Assembly (NCBI GenBank): GCA_009782565.1 | Contig: WRIU01000005.1 | Span: 97,738-161,737, forward strand | Source of the DNA: Betaproteobacteria bacterium | GTDB taxonomy: Bacteria > Pseudomonadota > Gammaproteobacteria > Burkholderiales > Rhodocyclaceae | Reading direction: 5' to 3' | DNA length: 64,000 nucleotides | Shown: positions 40,891 through 52,827 of the stretch, piece after piece | How positions within the stretch are numbered: the stretch's first letter is position 1 | Layout: each line of letters begins with the position of its first letter | The notes under the pieces: model-generated | Databases searched by the model: none | What the model saw: only the letters and a program-made list of their open reading frames with translations | What the model was told of the DNA's origin: nothing | Program-made: the position numbers and the translations under genes

Positions 40891-43011
40891 TCAAGCGGAC
40901 GCGGCGACGGACTTTTTCGGCTTCATTTCCTTTTCTTCAATTCCAGGCTGCTTCGTAGCGGTAAAGTACTCAAGGAACTTGGATGCCTTGACATATTCCT
41001 TTCGCACTTTCGCTTCGTCCCCAAGTGAGCGCATGCCCTCGTAGATTGTGTGCGCTTCTTCCAGATGCCCTGCCTTGCAGTGACAGACGATCATGTTGAC
41101 GGACGCCTTGGCGCGCAGCACCCGTATCTTCTCTGAATCCCCGTAAACCGCCAGGTTTCCAAATAATTCCCGCGCCTCGGCGAAATCCCCCGCCCTGGAA
41201 TAACCGTTGATCAGGCTGATCAGCGCCAGAGCTCTTGGAAGCAGGAATTCTTCCGTTTCCTCAAAGGCCAGCGCGCCTTCAAACATCACCCTTGCCCGAA
41301 CAAGTTCTTTTGCCTTGCACAAGCCTTCGACCAGATAGACAGAGGCTGCGGCACGGCAGCGCTGAACCTCTTTCGATCCTCCCAAGGTGTTCATGGTCAG
41401 GAATACCGGAGAAGCCTCATCGAACATTCCTGCTCCACAATAGATACGGATCAGGTTCGTCGACACTTCGGCGCGTTCACGGCAGAACATGCCCGCGTTC
41501 CCGACGCCGTTCATGTGGTCGTAAATCTTGCGCGCAGCATCGAGTTGCCCCTTGCCAAACCAAGTCACCAGATTTACGGCGGTCTGCATGTAGAGCGGAG
41601 TGTCTACATCGGCTAGGTGGCAATTCAGGAAATGTGTCTCGATCCAAGCTGGATCGGACGAAAAATCCTGCCCGCAACACTCGAAAAAATACGCCACTTC
41701 AGGAGAACAGGTTTCCCATGCCTTGACGATCAGGGTACGCATCTCATCGTCACCGATGCGTACATCTTCCGGGACGCCGTCCTGCCCCATATCACCCAGA
41801 ATAAAGCATTCCCCAAGCAGTTCCGGTTCAACGGGCCAGGGGTAGAAAATGCCCTCCTCGCCACTCGCCGCATGCCCCAGGCCGGAATCCCACAAGGCGT
41901 CATCCTTGTCCAGGTCGCAAGCGCCGAGCCTGCCGCCTGTCAGGGTAGAAAGCGCCAGGATTCTCATGGCCTGCATGGCACCCTCTTCCCCGGCGAGCCG
42001 CAATACACGCTCATATCCGCCTTGAAGGGCCAGTTTCAGCACGTCGCGCCGGGTAAACGCGGACTCCGCACCTCCATCCGTCGTCATCGCTGCAGCCAGC
42101 AGCATGGCGAACAGCGGCCTGCGCTCGCTATCCACGGAACACAGTTTTTCCAGGAAAGCGTCGGAAGCGGCACAGGGCGCAGCCGCGTCATCCTGTCCAA
42201 TGTGTTTCCATATGTCCTGCGCGATCCCGAACAGCCCTTCTGGAGTCATGGGCGGCAGCGGCGTAGATTCTTCCCTGAAACGCAGGGCAGGGTTTACCAC
42301 ATCCATATACCAATTCCGGCTGACCTGCCGGTGCTCTCGCTCCAGCAACAGCAAGCGCACACGGAACGGCCCGAAGCAGCCCTGTTCCGCTTTGGCGGCA
42401 AGCAGTTTGATGATTTCGCCAACATTGAAACGATGTCTGGCATCCTCACCATCCGCCCATCCCGTGCAGAGGCGGGAGCCATCGTTGTAATGTCTGGTTG
42501 CCCGGTCGAATACCAGAAGGGTGTTTTGTTTTGGCTCCCAATCTTTCCAGGTCGAAAAAGGCGTCCCCGCAAGATTCAGGAATCCAGTTTTCCAGGCCGA
42601 AAAATCTTTGTCGATGACCGGCTCTGCCCCCGCCGACCCGGCGGCCTCGTCCGCGAAACGGAAATCTGCCTGTCCCGTCTCCAGTGCCCTGCAAAATTCA
42701 AGCGCCGCGCGGCTTTTGCCTGCCCCCGCCGACCCGGTAATCAGCCAACACGACAAAGCCTGCGGAGCACGATAGAACGTTTCAAAATCGCGCCACAGCG
42801 ACTTGTCCATGACGTAGCGCGTCGCCCTTCCGGAGAAATGAAAATCATGGAATAACCCAGGCTGTTTGTTGTCATTGAAAAAATCCAATAAGGCTGGCTC
42901 AGGCGTCTGCCCACCCGATATTTCACGCGAACGTGCAGCGGCCTTCGACCCAAAGAGCCTTCCTGCCACATCACTGAGCCATCCGAAAGCATTGCCTAAA
43001 GCGATTCCCAT
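40891..43011 (-). CDS. P-loop NTPase with C-terminal 40-residue PPR-like repeats, unknown function
   Basis: 706 residues from ATG 43011, which has GGGGG six nt upstream; the GTG at 43032 is less likely. Residues 1-25 are an amphipathic or hydrophobic helix (MGIALGNAFGWLSDVAGRLFG). Walker A TGSAGAGKS is at 92-100, a Walker B-like NTLLVFDRAT near 163-172, and PEPELLGECF-type sequence near 395-405 as in STAND-class ATPases. Residues about 480-678 hold five tandem repeats of 39-40 residues with the pattern NLIxxYCKAGxxxEAxxLFxxM, close to PPR/TPR helices. I know no named family with this layout. A STAND-like sensor or defence protein is possible; a role in RNA binding is an alternative. No partner gene is adjacent. 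Confidence 0.8.
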   Translation of the reverse strand: MGIALGNAFGWLSDVAGRLFGSKAAARSREISGGQTPEPALLDFFNDNKQPGLFHDFHFSGRATRYVMDKSLWRDFETFYRAPQALSCWLITGSAGAGKSRAALEFCRALETGQADFRFADEAAGSAGAEPVIDKDFSAWKTGFLNLAGTPFSTWKDWEPKQNTLLVFDRATRHYNDGSRLCTGWADGEDARHRFNVGEIIKLLAAKAEQGCFGPFRVRLLLLEREHRQVSRNWYMDVVNPALRFREESTPLPPMTPEGLFGIAQDIWKHIGQDDAAAPCAASDAFLEKLCSVDSERRPLFAMLLAAAMTTDGGAESAFTRRDVLKLALQGGYERVLRLAGEEGAMQAMRILALSTLTGGRLGACDLDKDDALWDSGLGHAASGEEGIFYPWPVEPELLGECFILGDMGQDGVPEDVRIGDDEMRTLIVKAWETCSPEVAYFFECCGQDFSSDPAWIETHFLNCHLADVDTPLYMQTAVNLVTWFGKGQLDAARKIYDHMNGVGNAGMFCRERAEVSTNLIRIYCGAGMFDEASPVFLTMNTLGGSKEVQRCRAAASVYLVEGLCKAKELVRARVMFEGALAFEETEEFLLPRALALISLINGYSRAGDFAEARELFGNLAVYGDSEKIRVLRAKASVNMIVCHCKAGHLEEAHTIYEGMRSLGDEAKVRKEYVKASKFLEYFTATKQPGIEEKEMKPKKSVAASA

Positions 43012-43146
43012 TTTCATCCCCCAGTATTGCACATAAAGTAAATACTAAATATAGGCCATCCTTTCCTGAGTCGCGCTGCCATGAACGGCAAGGGTTGAAC
43101 GGCACACATCCAAGCGCAGGATAGTCCGAGTCTAGTTCATAAAGTC

Positions 43147-43224
43147 ATGGTTATCACGCTCCATCCAAGCCCGGCGAGTCCGGCAGACGAGCTACAAGCC
43201 TTCGTCCCGATTTGCTCCAAGCGT
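43147..43224 (+). pseudogene. Possible remnant of a SMUG1-type glycosylase gene
   Basis: A short frame reads VITLHPSPASPADE. At DNA level CATCCAAGCCCGGCGAGTCC and the bases that follow match the SMUG1 gene at 54573-54600 with few differences, covering its HPSPASPA active-site motif. Nothing else of the gene is visible, so it may be a decayed duplicate or chance. Confidence 0.3.
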
Positions 43225-43268
43225 TCATGCCTGAGACAATAATTATAGCTTTCTTCATGTGACAGACC

Positions 43269-44774
43269 ATGACCGATCACAATGCCACCGCTACCGCCTC
43301 CCAGGACGAGAACCACATCATCATTGAGCGCCGCGAAAAACTCGCCCAATGGCGTACTGCCGGGCGGACGTTTCCGAACGATTTCGTGCGCGAAAACACC
43401 GCCGGAAAACTCGACGAACTGTACGCGAACAAAGACCCTGAAGTACTGGAAGCAACCCCTGTCGAAGTCAAGGTTGCCGGACGGATCATGCTCAAGCGCC
43501 TCATGGGCAAGGCAAGCTTTGTCACCATCCAGGACTTGTCCGGCAAACTCCAGCTTTATGTAGGGCGCGATATGGTCGGCATTGAGGTCTATGCCGACTT
43601 CAAGCGCTGGGACATCGGCGACATCGTCGGCTGTGTTGGTACGCTGTTCAAGACCAAAACGGGCGAGTTGACCGTCAGGGCCGAAACCTTGCGCCTGCTC
43701 ACCAAGAGCCTGCGCCCCCTGCCCGACAAGTTCCACGGCTTCACCGATACCGAATCCCGATACCGGCAACGTTATATCGACCTCATCATGAGCGAGGAGT
43801 CGCGCTTCACTTTCGTTGCCCGCAGCCGGTTGGTGCAGTCGATCCGCAACTACATGTGCGGCCACGGCTTCCTCGAAGTCGAAACGCCCATGATGCACCC
43901 GATTCCGGGCGGGGCTGCGGCCAAGCCCTTCGTGACCCATCACAACGCCCTCGACATGGCGCTCTACCTGCGAGTCGCGCCCGAGCTGTACCTCAAGCGG
44001 CTGGTTGTAGGCGGGTTCGAGAAAGTTTTCGAGATCAACCGCAATTTCAGGAACGAGGGCCTGTCGCCACGGCACAACCCCGAGTTCACCATGATGGAGT
44101 TCTACGAAGCCTACGCGAACTACCGGACGTTGATGGATTTTACGGAGGGGCTGATCCGGCTGGCCGCGCGTGAGGCGCTCGGCACTGAAACCTTTGTTTA
44201 CCAAGGGCGCGCGCTCGACTTTTCCAAACCATTCGCCCGACTCACCATCACCGGCGCAATTCGCAAATACCATCCCGGTTTCACCGAAACGCAGCTTGCC
44301 GACCCCGCCTGGCTCGCGCAAAAAATCCGGGATTTCGGCGAAAAGGTCAAACCCGGCGGCCTGGGCAGCCTGCAACTACAGCTTTTTGAAGCCTCGGCGG
44401 AAGCCGAACTGTGGGACCCCACCTTCATCATCGACTACCCGGTTGAAGTCTCGCCGCTGGCTCGTGCCTCTGACGACAACCCCGACATCACCGAACGCTT
44501 TGAGCTTTTCATCGCGGGCCGCGAAATTGCCAACGGCTTCTCCGAACTCAACGACCCCGAAGACCAGGCCGCCCGCTTCCGCGCCCAGGCGGCAGCCAAG
44601 GACGCGGGCGACGAAGAGGCCATGTACTTTGACGCCGACTACATCCGCGCGCTTGAAATCGGCCTCCCCCCCACCGGCGGCTGCGGCATCGGCATCGACC
44701 GTCTGGCAATGCTGCTCACCGACAGCCCCGCAATCCGCGACGTCATCCTGTTTCCGCAGATGCGAAGCGAATAA
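43269..44774 (+). CDS. lysS: Lysyl-tRNA synthetase (class II)
   Basis: 501 residues. OB-fold anticodon domain (about 70-165, [21 protein letters not shown]), then class II motifs: motif 1 [21 protein letters not shown], motif 2 [26 protein letters not shown], motif 3 [13 protein letters not shown]. Usual length. In many proteobacteria it follows prfB; here a P-loop gene lies upstream on the other strand and a small DUF gene follows 44 nt downstream. Confidence 0.98.
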   Translation: MTDHNATATASQDENHIIIERREKLAQWRTAGRTFPNDFVRENTAGKLDELYANKDPEVLEATPVEVKVAGRIMLKRLMGKASFVTIQDLSGKLQLYVGRDMVGIEVYADFKRWDIGDIVGCVGTLFKTKTGELTVRAETLRLLTKSLRPLPDKFHGFTDTESRYRQRYIDLIMSEESRFTFVARSRLVQSIRNYMCGHGFLEVETPMMHPIPGGAAAKPFVTHHNALDMALYLRVAPELYLKRLVVGGFEKVFEINRNFRNEGLSPRHNPEFTMMEFYEAYANYRTLMDFTEGLIRLAAREALGTETFVYQGRALDFSKPFARLTITGAIRKYHPGFTETQLADPAWLAQKIRDFGEKVKPGGLGSLQLQLFEASAEAELWDPTFIIDYPVEVSPLARASDDNPDITERFELFIAGREIANGFSELNDPEDQAARFRAQAAAKDAGDEEAMYFDADYIRALEIGLPPTGGCGIGIDRLAMLLTDSPAIRDVILFPQMRSE

Positions 44775-44818
44775 CCCTGCTGAGAAACCGGGATCATTCA
44801 AAACAAAAAGGAGACCAC

Positions 44819-45184
44819 ATGGAAACCATCGCCACACCGGAAGTTCCCGTTATGCGGCCAGACGAGATTGCGGCGCTCGAACGTCTACTTGCCGTCGCCA
44901 GCGCAAACAATTCCGACGGAAGCATGTCCCAGGGCAGCACCCACCAAAGCATGATCGTCGCGGACTTCCTGCTGTCCTGGTGGGATTCCGTAAACTGCGG
45001 CCATTTCGACATCACCAACCTTTGGGCGATTGATTCCGTCATCGTGGCCGACATGCAGATCGTCTTCGGCATGATTGCCCGCGTCCGCGTATTTCCCGAT
45101 GTGTTGGGCTACGAAGAGCAGTTCAAGGCGGTTCTGGATAACTGGCGGACGCAATCGGAAAACCAGGTTACGGAACAGGCATGA
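44819..45184 (+). CDS. Small conserved protein, DUF7673-like
   Basis: 121 residues, ATG with AAGGAG seven nt upstream. The pattern ALERLLAVASANN...VADFLLSWWDSVNCGHFDITNLWAIDSVIVADM and YEEQFKAVLDNWR fits a domain I recall from plasmids and integrative elements of proteobacteria (DUF7673). Function unknown. No signal peptide. It lies between lysS and a BrnT-BrnA pair, so this short stretch may be an acquired cluster. Confidence 0.7.
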   Translation: METIATPEVPVMRPDEIAALERLLAVASANNSDGSMSQGSTHQSMIVADFLLSWWDSVNCGHFDITNLWAIDSVIVADMQIVFGMIARVRVFPDVLGYEEQFKAVLDNWRTQSENQVTEQA

Positions 45185-45225
45185 CCCGTCCCGATCCGGG
45201 TGATGGATCGGCGAAAGGCCAGCAT

Positions 45226-45501
45226 TCAGCCCGGCACATGCTGGGCGACCCACTCCTTCATCACGTCGTTTACGCGCGTCTGCCAGCCGCGCCCGGTTGA
45301 TTTCAGTGCCGCGAGCACTTCCGGCTCAAAGCGGATGGCGGTTTGTACCTTGACGGGTTTTTTGCCCGGCCCGCGCACTCGGCGCAGCTTGGCTTGTAAA
45401 CTTTCCGACAGGCCGGAAAAGGGGACGGAACGCCTAAAATCATCTTCCGTCCATTCCGGGTTTTCTGCGTCGATCAAGTCAGGGATTGCTTTCTTGCTCA
45501 T
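45226..45501 (-). CDS. brnA: BrnA-type antitoxin
   Basis: 91 residues from ATG 45501 (MSKKAIPDLIDAENPEWTEDDF); the longer frame upstream is a shadow of brnT. The C-terminal half is a ribbon-helix-helix type DNA-binding domain (VKVQTAIRFEPEVLAALKSTGRGWQTRVNDVMKEWV). It should neutralise BrnT and repress the operon. Its start lies 23 nt inside the toxin gene, which implies coupled translation. Confidence 0.87.
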   Translation of the reverse strand: MSKKAIPDLIDAENPEWTEDDFRRSVPFSGLSESLQAKLRRVRGPGKKPVKVQTAIRFEPEVLAALKSTGRGWQTRVNDVMKEWVAQHVPG

Positions 45502-45754
45502 AACGTTTGACCTCGCGTGAATTCGCCTTGCGGAAACTGATAACACGAATGCCGTCATCGGTTTCGACAAACACGAGACAGTAAAGCCTTTCTCCAAAAT
45601 ATCCGAAAGCACGGATGCGCTTCTCGCCGTAGTCCTTCCGGTCATCCAGAAAATAGACTGCCGTTGTGAAATCAAAATCCGCTGCCCGCTCGAAAGAAAG
45701 CCCGCGTTCGCGGATGTTCTCAGCGTTCTTGGCAGGATCGAAAGTGATTTCCAT
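45479..45754 (-). CDS. brnT: BrnT-type toxin (RelE-like ribonuclease)
   Basis: 91 residues from ATG 45754 (MEITFDPAKNAENIRERGLSFERAADFDF). The family features FDPAKN, FLDDRKDYGEKRIRAFGYFGERLYCLVFVE and RVISFRKANSREVKRYE are intact, so the toxin is probably functional. BrnT cleaves RNA and stops growth; brnA follows with overlap. Confidence 0.9.
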   Translation of the reverse strand: MEITFDPAKNAENIRERGLSFERAADFDFTTAVYFLDDRKDYGEKRIRAFGYFGERLYCLVFVETDDGIRVISFRKANSREVKRYEQESNP

Positions 45755-45817
45755 GAGCAAATTGTAGAACCAATCAGATACTTTCTCAACCTTCTGTTCA
45801 TTCAGCCCGGCGCATAC

Positions 45818-45849
45818 TTATCCCTCTCCCGCTTGCGGGAGAGGGATAA
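45818..45849. repeat. Perfect REP-like palindrome (15-bp arms) near the gyrB end
   Basis: Left arm TTATCCCTCTCCCGC (45818-45832), loop TT, right arm GCGGGAGAGGGATAA (45835-45849), fully complementary. It lies between brnT and the gyrB stop, and is the best-preserved copy of this palindrome in the window. Confidence 0.75.
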
Positions 45850-45888
45850 GCGATCAAGCAACTTGAGTTGCCGGTTGCTTCCCGACCC

Positions 45889-48550
<2,662 letters not shown>

Positions 48551-48563
48551 GCGCGTGAAGGGT

Positions 48564-49670
48564 TCAGATTCGCATCGGCATCACGACGTACTTGAAATGC
48601 TCGTTGCCGGGTAAGGTGATGAGGGCGCTCGAATTGCCGTCATGGAAGCGCCATTCAACCGTCTCGGAGGAGACGTTGTTGAGCACATCGAGCAGATAAC
48701 CAACGTTGAAACCGATGTCCAGGCGTTCGCCATTGAAGTCGATTTCGATTTCTTCCCTGGCTTCTTCCTGTTCGGTGTTGGAACTGATGATGGAGAGCAT
48801 ATTGTTGTCCAGCACCAGGCGCACACCGTGGAATTTTTCGTTGGAAAGAATCGCGGCCCGTTGCAGCGCGGCCAGGAAGGGGATGCGCGTCAGGGTAATG
48901 CAGCCGGGATGGTTGCGCGGGATGACGCGCTCGTAGTCCGGGAATTTGCCGTCGATGAGCTTGGTGACGAACTCGATGGAACCGAAGCGGAACACGGCCT
49001 GATTGCCGGAGAGGACGATGTCGACCGGGTCATCGGTGTCACCGATCTGACGCGCAAGTTCAAGCGCCGTCTTGCGCGGCAGGATGACTTCGCAACGGCT
49101 CGGGACGGTCATTTCGAGTTCGCTGTCCGCGTAAGCCAGACGGTGGCCGTCGGTGGCGACCAGGATCAGGCTCTTGCCGTCGGCGATCAGCAGCAAACCG
49201 TTGAGGTAGTAGCGGATGTCCTGCTGCGCCATTGCGTAGGCAACCAGCGCGAGTTGCTGTTTGAGGGTTCTTTGCGGCACGGAGAAGCGCACCGCGTCAC
49301 CGTCGGGCGGGGTAATCAGGGGGTAGTCCCCGGCGGGGAGGGTTTGCAGGTGGAAGCGGCTGCGGCCGGCCTTGATGTTCAGGCGGCGCTCTTCGAGGGT
49401 GAGGCTGATTTCGGTATCGGGCAGGGCGCGCAGGATGTCCTGGAATTTGCGCGCGCTCACGGTGATGGCGGCATCTTCCCCTTCCAGCACGTTTGTGGTG
49501 ACAGTGCGAATCTGGATTTCGATGTCGGTGGCGGTGAAGGTAAGGCGCTCGCCCGTTTTTTCGATCAGCACATTCGAGAGGATGGGCAGGGTGTGGCGCT
49601 TCTCGACAACGCCGGACACCGCTTGCAGCGGCGCGAGCAAGGCATCACGGGTGGTTTTGAGCAGGAGCAT
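48564..49670 (-). CDS. dnaN: DNA polymerase III subunit beta (sliding clamp)
   Basis: 368 residues, standard length, three clamp domains; start MLLLKTTRDALLAPLQAVSGVVEKRHTLPILSN and end HFKYVVMPMRI are typical. Tethers the polymerase to DNA. 51 nt downstream of dnaA on the same strand. Confidence 0.98.
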   Translation of the reverse strand: MLLLKTTRDALLAPLQAVSGVVEKRHTLPILSNVLIEKTGERLTFTATDIEIQIRTVTTNVLEGEDAAITVSARKFQDILRALPDTEISLTLEERRLNIKAGRSRFHLQTLPAGDYPLITPPDGDAVRFSVPQRTLKQQLALVAYAMAQQDIRYYLNGLLLIADGKSLILVATDGHRLAYADSELEMTVPSRCEVILPRKTALELARQIGDTDDPVDIVLSGNQAVFRFGSIEFVTKLIDGKFPDYERVIPRNHPGCITLTRIPFLAALQRAAILSNEKFHGVRLVLDNNMLSIISSNTEQEEAREEIEIDFNGERLDIGFNVGYLLDVLNNVSSETVEWRFHDGNSSALITLPGNEHFKYVVMPMRI

Positions 49671-49721
49671 GGTCGATCCGGTTGATATGAGTATGAGAAG
49701 TGAAAAGGAAACCTGTGCGGC

Positions 49722-51200
49722 TCAACCTCGCAGAACCTGGGTGAGCACATGGAGATCATGATTGAGTTGCTGGTCGCGCTGGCGCAAGTCAGACACCGTG
49801 CGGCAGGCGTGCAAAACCGTAGTGTGGTCGCGCCCGCCGAACGCCTCGCCAATAGCCGGCAGGGACATGGCGGTCAGTTCCTTGGCCAGCGACATCGCTA
49901 CCTGGCGCGGGCGGGCGATGACGCGGGTACGCTTTCTGGAGTGCATGTCGCTGATCTTGATCTTGTAATAGTCGGCCACGGTTTTCTGGATGTGGTCGAT
50001 AGACAACTGGCGGTTGTGGGCATTGAGCAAATCTTTGAGCGCCTCGCGGGCAAGGTCGAGCGAGATGTCGCGTTCGTGAAAACGCGCGTAGGCCACGACC
50101 CTGTTGAGCGCGCCTTCGAGTTCGCGCACGTTCGAGCGCAGGTTCTTGGCGACCAGGAAAGCCACGTCGCCGTCGAGTTGAACCTGTAGCGCCTCGGCCT
50201 TCTTTTGCAGGATGGCGACGCGCATTTCCAACTCGGGCGCTTCGATTTGCAGCGTCAGGCCCCAGTCGAAACGCGAAACGAGACGGTCTTCGAGCCCCTG
50301 GATATCCTTGGGGTAGGTGTCGCAGGTGATGACGATCTGTTTCTTTGCCTCAGTCAGCGCGTTGAAAGCGTGGAAAAACTCTTCTTTCGTCCGATCCTTG
50401 GTGCGGAAGAACTGGATGTCGTCGATGATGAGCAGGTCGAGCGAGCGGTAATAGCGTTTGAGGGCATCGAAGCTCTTTTGCTGGTAGGCACGCACGACGT
50501 CGGAGCCGAAATCCTCGGAATGCACGTAACGCACCACCGCGCGCGGATTTTGCTGGAACACGGCGTTGCCGATGGCGTGTACGAGGTGGGTCTTGCCCAA
50601 GCCGACTCCGCCGTAAATAAAGAACGGGTTGTAAGACGTGCCGGGATTCTGGGCAATCTGCATCGCGGCAGCATGCGCCAGGGCGTTGGCGCGGCCAGTG
50701 ACGAGCGTCTCGAAAGTGAAATCGGGGTTGAGGCGGGTTTTTTCGTAGGCGAACTCGGTGCTCGTTGCGCCCGGTGTCGTCCTGGCGGGTTCTTCGGGCA
50801 TACGGGCGGATAGCCGGGACGCCGCCGCCGTATCGTCGCCGTTCGCGGTGGGGAGCGGCGTAACGACGGGAACAGCCTGGGGCGTGGGAACAGCCGATAT
50901 GGGAACCAGTTGCAGGTCGAGCCGCAGGGGCATACCGTAGAATTCTTCGCCCAGCTCGCCGATACGGCGCAGGTAGCGGTCACGCACCCATTGCAGGACG
51001 AAACGGTTGGGAGCCTTCAGCGTCAGGCAGGGGGCACCGCCATCATCGCCATACTCGATGGGCAACGGTTTGATCCAGGTGTTGAACTGCTGCGCGGGCA
51101 GTTCCTGTTCAAGGCACGCCAGACAGTAAGGCCAGAATTCCTGCTGCAGGGAAGGGACGGTTTGCGTTTGGGGCACGGCGTTCAAAGAGACATCAAACAC
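49722..51200 (-). CDS. dnaA: Chromosomal replication initiator protein DnaA
   Basis: 492 residues. Domain I FWPYCLACLEQELPAQQFNTWIKPL, variable linker (about 100-150), AAA+ domain with Walker A FIYGGVGLGKTHLVHAIGN and Walker B LLIIDDIQFF, and C-terminal DNA-binding domain with GEAFGGRDHTTVLHACRTV. No in-frame ATG exists at the N-terminus; GTG 51200 is chosen because GGAG lies four nt upstream, while GTG 51215 has no site. Divergent from the ampG-like gene. Confidence 0.97.
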   Translation of the reverse strand: MFDVSLNAVPQTQTVPSLQQEFWPYCLACLEQELPAQQFNTWIKPLPIEYGDDGGAPCLTLKAPNRFVLQWVRDRYLRRIGELGEEFYGMPLRLDLQLVPISAVPTPQAVPVVTPLPTANGDDTAAASRLSARMPEEPARTTPGATSTEFAYEKTRLNPDFTFETLVTGRANALAHAAAMQIAQNPGTSYNPFFIYGGVGLGKTHLVHAIGNAVFQQNPRAVVRYVHSEDFGSDVVRAYQQKSFDALKRYYRSLDLLIIDDIQFFRTKDRTKEEFFHAFNALTEAKKQIVITCDTYPKDIQGLEDRLVSRFDWGLTLQIEAPELEMRVAILQKKAEALQVQLDGDVAFLVAKNLRSNVRELEGALNRVVAYARFHERDISLDLAREALKDLLNAHNRQLSIDHIQKTVADYYKIKISDMHSRKRTRVIARPRQVAMSLAKELTAMSLPAIGEAFGGRDHTTVLHACRTVSDLRQRDQQLNHDLHVLTQVLRG

Positions 51201-51415
51201 GCCACTCCGGAACACCGAGCGGCAGCCATAACGGCCTTGAGGCCAGATTCGGGGGCGGCCAAAGCATTGAGAGGCTCCGACCGGACAGGTGAGAAATTTT
51301 ACTCGCTTTACCCGTTCTCCGCCAACTTATCCACAGACGAGTTTCGGAGGGGAATGGTTCCCCCTCAGCTTGGGCTCATCTGAGATAATCCGACAAATTT
51401 TACCGGACGACCCTC
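51201..51415. other. Candidate origin region between dnaA and the ampG-like gene
   Basis: About 215 bp holding one perfect DnaA box, TTATCCACA at 51327-51335. Gene polarity favours an origin here: dnaA, dnaN, gyrB and most genes to the left run leftward. However only one perfect box is seen, there is no clear AT-rich unwinding element, and rpmH, the usual betaproteobacterial neighbour, is absent. The true origin could be elsewhere. Confidence 0.4.
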
Positions 51416-52711
51416 GTGACCCAGACGACTTCCTCTCCCTCCTTGCTGCGCGTCATCTTCAATCGCCGCATGCTGATCTGCGTCTTTACCGGGTTTGCTT
51501 CCGGCATGCCGCTATATCTGCTCTTCAACCTTTTGCCCGCCTGGCTCAAGACGGAAGGGTTGAGCCTGAAGGCCATTGGCGCTTTCGCGTTGATCCAGTT
51601 TCCCTACACCTGGAAGTTTCTCTGGTCTCCCCTGCTCGACCGATACGCGCTGCCGTGGCTAGGCCGTCGCCGGGGCTGGATGGCGCTGTTCCAGATCGCC
51701 CTGTTGGGCATCATCGCCTGGCTTGGACAGTTATCGCCCAAGGAAGATTTGCATCTCATCGTAATGCTCACGGCGATGCTGGCTTTTTTCTCGGCTTCGC
51801 TCGACATCGTGCTCGATGCCTTCCGCCGCAACCTGCTTGCGGACGTAGAGCAGGAAATGGGCAACACGCTACATGTGAACGCATACAAGATCGCCAGCCT
51901 GATACCGGGGTCGCTGTCCCTGGTTCTTTCAGACCGTCTGCCGTGGGCACAGGTATTTTTCATCACGGCCCTGTTCATGCTGCCCGGACTCATCATGACC
52001 CTGCTGGTCAGTGAGCCGCATGTTGAAGCCAAGCCCCCCAGAACCTTGCGCGCGGCCATTGTCGAGCCTTTCCAGGAATTCTTCCATCGTCACGGCGTCC
52101 AGTTCGCCCTCTTTACCCTTTCTTTCATCCTGCTCTACAAACTGGGCGATTCCCTGTGCACCGCGCTGGCAACCCCTTTCTACATGGAGATGGGTTTCAC
52201 GAAAACAGAAATCGGCCTCGTTGCCAAAAACGCTGGCCTGTGGCCGAGCGTGATCGGCGGCGTGGTTGGCGGCATATTGATGACCCGTATCGGCATCAAC
52301 CGCGCGCTTTGGGTTTTCGGGGCATTACAGGCCGTTGCCATTCTGGGCTTTGCCTGGCTGGCATACTTGGGACCGGCTCCCGCTACGGCAGAGCGCCTGT
52401 GGACTCTCGCTGGCGTAATCGGCTTCGAGGCAATCTCCATCGGCCTGGGTACAGCGGCCTCCGTCTCTTTCATCGCCCGCTCCACGCATCCCGCTTACGT
52501 CGCCACGCAGTTCGCGCTGTTGACGAGCCTGACCGCCGTCCCGCGCACCTTCATCAATGCCAGCGCCGGATGGCTGGTGGAAGGCATGGGCGGATGGCTG
52601 GGTTTTTTCTGGCTCTGCTTCGTCCTCGCCATTCCGGGCATGCTGCTGCTCTTCAAGGTCGCGCCCTGGAACGGCTCGCCGTCCTCTGCATCAACCGAAT
52701 CACATCAGTAA
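51416..52711 (+). CDS. ampG: AmpG-family muropeptide permease (MFS)
   Basis: 431 residues, 12 membrane segments expected; FTGFASGMPLYLLFNLLPAWLKTEGLSLKAIGAF and FLWSPLLDRYALPWLGRRRGW are the AmpG signature. Imports anhydro-muropeptides across the inner membrane for recycling, in line with the MurU gene near 0.7 kb. Start is GTG (MTQTTSS). Alone on this strand, divergent from dnaA. Confidence 0.92.
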   Translation: MTQTTSSPSLLRVIFNRRMLICVFTGFASGMPLYLLFNLLPAWLKTEGLSLKAIGAFALIQFPYTWKFLWSPLLDRYALPWLGRRRGWMALFQIALLGIIAWLGQLSPKEDLHLIVMLTAMLAFFSASLDIVLDAFRRNLLADVEQEMGNTLHVNAYKIASLIPGSLSLVLSDRLPWAQVFFITALFMLPGLIMTLLVSEPHVEAKPPRTLRAAIVEPFQEFFHRHGVQFALFTLSFILLYKLGDSLCTALATPFYMEMGFTKTEIGLVAKNAGLWPSVIGGVVGGILMTRIGINRALWVFGALQAVAILGFAWLAYLGPAPATAERLWTLAGVIGFEAISIGLGTAASVSFIARSTHPAYVATQFALLTSLTAVPRTFINASAGWLVEGMGGWLGFFWLCFVLAIPGMLLLFKVAPWNGSPSSASTESHQ

Positions 52712-52827
52712 GACGCCATGAAAACATCCGGTATCCATGTGCATTCAGCGCGTGGATTACAGGCCGTCAAATTTCCACGATGAACCGTGTATTAAGAGGG
52801 CGTGAGAAAAATCAGCCGTACCGCGCC

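Noticed and set aside
43137..44375. 412-residue minus-strand open frame over lysS
   Set aside because: Antisense of lysS with no recognisable domain.
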